This document shows positions 58,359-64,000 of a stretch of DNA of 64,000 nucleotides, piece after piece; the stretch's first letter is position 1, and each line of letters opens with the position of its first letter. Under the pieces are notes generated by a model. That model saw only the letters and a list, made by a program, of their open reading frames with translations, was not told where the DNA came from and did no database searches. Both the position numbers and the translations under genes were made by a program. The stretch comes from Chlamydomonas reinhardtii (lineage: Eukaryota > Chlorophyta > Chlorophyceae > Chlamydomonadales > Chlamydomonadaceae). The stretch spans positions 4,602,190-4,666,189 of the forward strand of contig NC_057010.1 in assembly GCF_000002595.2 (NCBI RefSeq). Reading direction: 5' to 3'.

Positions 58359-61300
58359 TTAAGACGAGGCCCACTTGACGTAGAAGAAGGTGCCGGGCTT
58401 GCCCATCTCATCGTCGAACATGTTGCCAATGAAGCGCGAGGAGATCACGCCGGGGCAGGCCTTGGCCAGGCCGTCCTGCAGGCCCGCCGGGTCGTCAATC
58501 TTGCTGAGGTCCAGCACGGTGTAGGCGATGTCGCCGCGCGAGGTGTTGATCTGCTGCTCGATGTTGACCTTCTGCGTGCCCAGGAAGGTGGTGATCTGGC
58601 CCAGCACACCCGCCTCGTTCTTGTTGACGATGCACAGGCGGCCGCCCACGTGACCGGGCTTGGGCGGCAGCACGGTCTGCACCAGGGTCAAGATATGGGC
58701 GTGTGGAGAGCAAGGCCAAGGGCGTGGTAAGCGTGGGAGGTTTCGTCTCGGAGCTGGTTTAGTTTGCGTGCATGAACAACTACCGAAGTACCAGAAGCGT
58801 GGAGCCTGGCGTGCATGCGGACGGGCTGTTTAGGCACAACGCCTCGAGCAGGACACGTGCCCTGCGTTCCCACGACATGCCGATGCATTTCAGGGCTGAC
58901 CTGGGGGAAGTTGACGGAGTTGCGGATGGTGCCGGTCTCCAGGAAGTCCTTGACCGTGTCAGCGGCCATGGCAGCCGAGTTGTCCTCAGCCTCCTCGGTC
59001 GAAGCACCCAGGTGGGGAATGACCAGGTGCTTGGGGTGGCCCGACAGGAAGGGGTCAGCGAAGTCCGACACGTACTTGCCGGTCATGCGGCCGCTCTTGT
59101 ACATGTCGAGCAGAGCCTCGCCGTCAATGATCTCGCCACGAGAGAAGTTCAGGAAGCTGACGTTGGGCTTGCACAGCTTCAGGTTCGCGCCGTTGATCAT
59201 GTGGTGCGTGGCGTTCTTGATGTACGGCACGTGCACGGTCACGTAGTCCGACACCTGGAAACACATGCGGTACATACACGGATTGATGTCACCGCGTAAA
59301 GCCCCGACTCTCTCTCGCGCGCCTTCTCCTATGACAACTAAGCCGCACGATACAATTGAACAAGCTGTCTGGGATGTAGTCTGCATGGCAGCAATCTTGG
59401 CGATGTAATATGGTAGGAGATTGCTATATGCAGCCAGGAACGAGCAAGGAGTGATCGATGGGAACGCAGTAATGGCGCGCATCAAATCGCAAGTTATAGC
59501 AGACTTCTGGTCTAGGTTACAATCGTATGTGTGTCTTGGTGCCAAACCGAGGGGGTGGGACCGAGTCTCGCCAGGCCACCCTTGGATTGAGCGAAGAGCA
59601 GAAGTATGAAGCTGAACAGACCACGAAGTGTCATAATGGAAGAGGAGGTGGAGTGATGGCACCTAGTAACATGTTCGGTATGGCGGGAGGAGCGTCCTAT
59701 GGGAGCAAGCCTACTAGAGCTGGAGTAGGCCGACGGCGTTGCAGGCGGCACGCCCCTGGGGTCCAGAGCAGGGTGTTCGTTCTCCACGTCACTGGCTCGT
59801 GAACTGCGTCAGCAGGTCCCTCTTGTAACCAATGCAATCTTCTCCTATTCCTTTTTCCTTCCCGCGGTCGCGCCAGCCCTCGTGGCCTTGCCCTCCCCAT
59901 GTCCACATGTCCAAGCCTCAGCGCCCGTTCCCTCCGCCCCTGCCCTCGCTCCCTTCGCCCCGCCACTCCCACAGCCGCTCCCTTCCACCCCTCACCTTCA
60001 GCAGCTCCTCCAGGCTCTCGGCGCGGCCCATGCGGTCACCGGGCAGCTTCCAGGCGGCGTCCAGCGACAGCACGGGGTCATAGCCCACCACCTTCATGCC
60101 CAGGGCCAGCGCGGCATTCACCACGCGGCCGCCAATGGCACCCAGGCCCACCACACCCAGCGTCTTGCCCTCAATCTCGCAGCCCACGAACTTGGCCTTG
60201 TCCTTCTCAATGCGCTTAGCCACCTTGTCGTAGTCCATCTGAGGAGCCGGAAGAAGCAGCATGAGCAGGTAAGGACGGCGGGTGCTGAACTAGCTCTACG
60301 GCCAGCGCTGGGCTCTTGCCCCAGATGAGGACCCGCAGGAGTGACCACAAACCCCCGTCCTCCTTGAGCCCGGCACTGCATACGGCAGCCCCTGCGACAC
60401 CGCCGTGCGCCTCCGCAGCAGGGACTGGGTCTTTCCGCATCGCGCACCTGGCACAAGCCTAGACCAAGCCGCTCGCGCACGCCCCACGCCAAACTGCCTG
60501 CCACTTGGAACCCAGCCCCAACCCCAGCCCCAGCCCCCAGGCACTCACGTTCTCCTCCTTGTAGATGACCTCCTCGGTGTACTTGTTGCCCTCCAGGATG
60601 CCGCGGCTGGCCAGCAGCAGGCCGCAGATGACCAGCTCCTTCACAGCGTTGGCGTTGGCGCCGGGCGTGTTGAACACGGGGATGCCCAGCTCCGTCATCT
60701 TGGGGACGGGGATGTTGTTCACGCCGGCGCCGCAGCGCACGATGCAGCGCACGGTGGGCGGCACCTCCTCCTGCTTCAGCTGGTGCGAGCGCAGCATGAT
60801 GGCCATGGGCGAGGCGGGCAGCTTGGCGTCGTCGCCGCTGACCACGTACTTGCCGGCGGGGAAGCGCTCCAGACCAACGGGCGAGATGGCATTGAAAGTC
60901 TTGATGGCAAAGGCAGGGCCGCTGTAGCCGCCGGCGGCAGCAGCGGGCGCGGCCGCCGCGGTCTTGGCCTTGGCGGCGCGCTCCTTGGCAATGCTCAGAG
61001 CCTTCTCCAGCAGGGCGATCTCATCGCCTTCAGTGCTGGTGGCGCGCGCGACAGGCAGCCGGCGAGCTGAGCCGGCGCCTGCGGCGAACGACCGGCGTGG
61101 AGGGGGAAAGTCGGGTCGAAGCAGAACCAAACGCATGACACGGGACAGGTAGCGACGATACAGGCGCTGCTCAGAGCCTCAAGTTGACAGCTGCCCGGAG
61201 GGGAGAGAGGGGCAGGGGTGGAATAGGAGAAGGGGAACTCACCAGCGACGCGCGGTGTTGGGCAGGCCACGGGGCGGGCCGACTGGCCAGGGGCGGCGAC

Positions 61301-61502
61301 CTGCGTGCGTGCGTGCCGAGTGCGAACCCTGTTTCTGACCCAGCCACTCCCGGCGCGCAGTAGCTGGTGCCACGCATACGTGTGGTTTGTGCCATCTGTT
61401 GTGCCGTGTCATTACATGCCGAGCGCAACAAGCCGGCGACCATCAGATTGTTGCGGTGCGCACCTTGGCCATCGAGACCGGCAACTTGGTGCTCAGCATC
61501 AT
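58359..61502 (-). CDS. D-3-phosphoglycerate dehydrogenase, bacterial-like, with ACT domain (PGDH-B)
   Basis: Exons 61502-61464, 61300-61243, 61066-60549, 60238-59996, 59254-58901 and 58676-58359 join to 509 residues, exactly the length of PGDH-A and with all five introns at matching positions. The transit peptide differs (MMLSTKLPVSMAKVAAPGQS), while the mature enzyme is nearly identical: RCGAGVNNIPV, GVVGLGAIGGRVV, FSRGEIIDG with the canonical Gly after the catalytic Arg, HLGASTEEAEDNSA, and the C-terminal ACT domain. It catalyses the same NAD-dependent first step of serine synthesis, presumably in the plastid. Intron 3 is nearly identical to that of PGDH-A, whereas intron 4 is much longer (741 against 253 bases) and contains a dispersed repeat. 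It is head to head with the third PGDH gene. Confidence 0.93.
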
Positions 61503-62174
61503 CTTCTTGGTGGACAGGTCGTATGTACTCCAAGTGTTGACTGTGTTCAACAAGTCTAGAAGCTTGCGGAAGAAAAGCAGCCGCCGGAATACAAATTTGC
61601 AAGTCTGCCAGACCCAGGCGCACAAGGATGGGAAGTTTTAAACAAAAATACGACCGGTATCGTTGTTTATGGGGAATTGGACTGGGCCGATCAATCGGCA
61701 CCATCGCGTTCCGTTTTCTCAATTCGCCCAGACAATGAGTCTTCGGTATCTTCATTAGTTGATTAGTCGGCAATTTGAAATAAAGCGGAGCCAATTCATA
61801 CTACTAGGTGCAAGTGTTCGATCGGCTTGCACATGGCGTGGAGCCTCGCGGACCGAGCGGTGAGCGGATTGCCTGGGTTATGAGCTCGCGGCAACTGCAG
61901 TGGAGTAGGAAACGGGTTCGGAGCCTGGGGCCAACTCTCGCGTGGCACGCGAGTCCCCCGCCACCCGCCCGGCCGCTCACCACACCTCCTCCAGCGGTTG
62001 GCCCTAAAGCCTCTCGCGGCAAGGAACAGCGTCGGTAGAGCAGAGACGCGCGCCATACTGGCGACATGCTGCCTCGGGGTACATCCTACCGGCGTTGTGA
62101 CAATCCGACGTATCAGGGTGGGGGTCGCAACCCAGTTCAACCTGCGTTCGCTGCCGCTCCCGCCCCCCCAACAG
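61503..62174. promoter_or_regulatory. putative bidirectional promoter of PGDH-B and PGDH-C
   Basis: About 670 bases or less between the first PGDH-B codon and the first supported PGDH-C exon, so regulatory sites are probably shared. The first exon of PGDH-C may also lie here or just beyond; no ATG-bearing exon in the right phase was settled. Confidence 0.45.
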
Positions 62175-64000
62175 GTCCGCCGCTCCGCTGCTGCTGCTCG
62201 GCGGCCGGCGGCCGGCCGCAGGTGCTGCGCTCGGGTAGAAGCTGGTGAGAAGCTGGACCGACCCATAATGGCAGTGGGCTTGCGGGTCTGCTGACAGGCC
62301 TGCTGACAGGCAACTGGGCATGGGTGCCAGCGCTGTGAGCAAATGCGCCCCAGCACCGCTGGGACTCCGCCGTGGGGCTTTCCCAGACCGTAGCCCCAGA
62401 GTCAGAGTTGCCGCAGCCAGGGTTGTGGGGACCCTCCGGCCAGGAGTTGTGGGACCCCCCGCCGGGACCCGCCCGTCGGACCCCCCGTGGAGCTCCTGCA
62501 GCCAGGGCTGAGCACACACGCGACTCACGCCTGCTGACGCTGCTGTGTCCCCTCCACCCCGCGCAGTGTATGCGACGCATCGGGCCACGGTGCTGGTCAC
62601 GGAGAAGCTGGGTGATGCGGGTGAGCGGCTGAGTTCTCCGGGGGTGGCCGACACGCATCTGCTGTTCTGTGTGCCGATGCCCCGCTGTGGGCCCTCCTAC
62701 CCCCGCTTGGTGGAACACGCAGCGCCGCGTGTGCCACACGTTATTGGGACCGAAAACGCCCTCTTCTTGGTAACACACGTGTGGTTTTGCTCGTCAAGGG
62801 CGCTAGCATGTCCTCCCTGGCCCGGCCTGCCCTCCCCGTTCCTACACACACACCCAACCGCCGTAACCACCTCCTCCACCTGCCCTCGACCGCCGTAATC
62901 ACCTCCTCCACCTGCCCTCGACCGCCTTGACAACCTCCTCCACCTGCCCTCGACCGCCTTAACCACCTCCTCCACCTGCCCTCGACCGCGCCCAGGCCTG
63001 GACCGGCTGCGGCTGACATGCAACGTGGAGACTGCGTACGGCCTGACGCAGGAGGAGCTGTGCGCCAAGGTGTCACTGGTGGATGCGCTGATTGTGCGGT
63101 CGGGGACAAAGGTGTGTGTGGGGGGCGGGGGTAGGAGCGGGGAGGGAACTGGGGAGGGAACTGGGGAGGGAAGTGGGGAAGGAAGTGGGGAGGGAACTGG
63201 GGAGGGAACTGGGGAGGGAAGTGGGGAAGGAAGTGGGGAGGGAACTGGGGAGGGAAGTGGGGAGGGAAGTGGGGAGGGAACTGGGGAGGGAACTGGGGAG
63301 GGGTTTTGAAATGGGGAAGGGAACTGGGGAGGGAACTGGGGAGGGGTTTTGAAGTGGGGAAGGGAACTGGGGAGGGACTGGGGAGGGACTGGGGAGGGAA
63401 CTGGGGAGGGGTTTTGAAACGGGGAAGGGAAAGCCGGGGACAGCATGCCGTGTTGGCAATGTGGGCGAGCAGGGGCGCTGTCAACGGGAACGGCGGGCTG
63501 TCGTGCGGCGTTGCCTAGTGCTTGAGCTTGAATCGGATTCGGCAGGGCCAGTGGTGGCTTAGAGCCCGGTACTTGGCCGGAGCCGCGGATCGCGGCGATT
63601 TCGGCCACCTTGGAACCGGATGCCCCCAGATGCCCACCCGCCTCCGCTCTCCATAACATTGCGCCCATCTCCACCTCTCCCAAACCCTGCTCCCCCTGCT
63701 CCCGCACCCTGCACACCTCGCAACACCCTCGCAACACCTCGCAACACCCTCGCAACACCCTCGCAACACCCTCGCAACACCCTCGCAACACCCTCGCAAC
63801 ACCGCCCCCGCCAGGTGACGCGCGCCGTGTTCGAGGCCAGCCACGGGCGGCTCAAGGTGGTGGGGCGCGCGGGCGTGGGCGTGGACAACGTGGACCTGGC
63901 CGCCGCCACGGAGGCGGGCTGCCTAGTGGTGAACGCGCCCACCGCCAACACCGTGGCGGCGGCGGAGCACGGCATCGCGCTGCTGTGCGCCATGGCCAGG
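62175..64000 (+). CDS. D-3-phosphoglycerate dehydrogenase, plant plastid type (PGDH-C), both ends incomplete
   Basis: Supported exons are 62175-62244, 62567-62620, 62996-63111 and 63815-64000 (continuing past the window), with phases 1,1,0. The first is basic and Ala/Arg-rich (RRSAAAARRPAAGRRCC), typical of a transit peptide; its upstream start is unresolved. The mature part begins ATVLVTEKLGDAG, then VDALIVRSGTKVTRAVFEAS, LKVVGRAGVGVDNVDLAAAT and NAPTANTVAAAEHGIALL, the characteristic N-terminal substrate-binding half of plant PGDHs and clearly different from PGDH-A and -B. The NAD-fold and regulatory domains lie outside the window. Introns are packed with minisatellites. Confidence 0.88.
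62856..62993 (+). repeat. ~32-bp minisatellite, four copies
   Basis: Unit CACCTCCTCCACCTGCCCTC plus GACCGCC(T/G)TAAC, repeated about four times in the PGDH-C intron just before the exon at 62996. Confidence 0.9.
63130..63420 (+). repeat. GGGGAGGGAACT/GGGGAGGGAAGT array
   Basis: Roughly twenty-five tandem 12-base units in a PGDH-C intron; GGGTTTTGAA interrupts them three times. Confidence 0.95.
63708..63804 (+). repeat. CCTCGCAACAC array
   Basis: About nine tandem 11-base units in the PGDH-C intron, directly before the acceptor of the 63815 exon. Confidence 0.9.

Overview
The window is nuclear DNA of a volvocine green alga, almost certainly Chlamydomonas (probably C. reinhardtii). The evidence is very GC-rich exons with strong C/G third-position bias, many short introns with GTGCGT/GTGAGT donors and GCAG acceptors, TGTAA poly(A) signals, abundant (CA)n/(TG)n tracts in introns, and plastid-type transit peptides. 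From memory, C. reinhardtii chromosome 7 carries a cluster of phosphoglycerate dehydrogenase genes like the one here; I could not verify this.

Layout. 1-3.3 kb (minus): a TPR protein, cut by the left edge. 4.2-8.0 kb (plus): queuosine salvage protein (QNG1/DUF2419), 11 exons. 9.15-15.4 kb: two direct copies of a ~2.7-kb repeat, each with palindromes and a minus-strand gene of unknown function; copy 2 carries a 249-bp hAT-type MITE. 16.2-21.9 kb (plus): an MFS transporter. 23.6-25.1 kb (minus): a BTB/POZ protein. 25-34 kb: gene-poor, with a (CA)65 tract, a dead copy of an ankyrin-gene exon, a 292-bp TRIM retroelement, a 180-bp-arm hairpin and a 722-bp hAT-type element. 34.1-38.4 kb (minus): ankyrin-repeat protein. 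39.3-42.0 kb (plus): type I signal peptidase, thylakoid-processing type. 42.8-45.5 kb (plus): phosphoglycerate dehydrogenase (PGDH-A). 46.7-51.6 kb (plus): FG-repeat nucleoporin. 52.7-56.3 kb (minus): GT90/CAP10 glycosyltransferase. 58.4-61.5 kb (minus): PGDH-B, a close paralogue of PGDH-A. 62.2-64.0 kb (plus): start of a third PGDH, of plant plastid type.

The exon chains were built by hand from splice sites and checked for reading-phase continuity. QNG1, MFS, BTB, signal peptidase, PGDH-A, PGDH-B and the nucleoporin each close in frame from start to stop, although the first signal-peptidase exon and one direct MFS exon joining are inferred. The 5' ends of the ankyrin, GT90 and third PGDH genes are unresolved.

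Functional theme: three enzymes for the first step of the plastid phosphorylated serine pathway lie within 21 kb. Two are bacterial-like, arranged tail to tail, and share an almost identical intron, which suggests recent gene conversion. The third is plant-like and lies head to head with PGDH-B. The other genes (tRNA queuosine salvage, thylakoid protein maturation, nuclear pore, glycosylation) are unrelated housekeeping or secretory functions.
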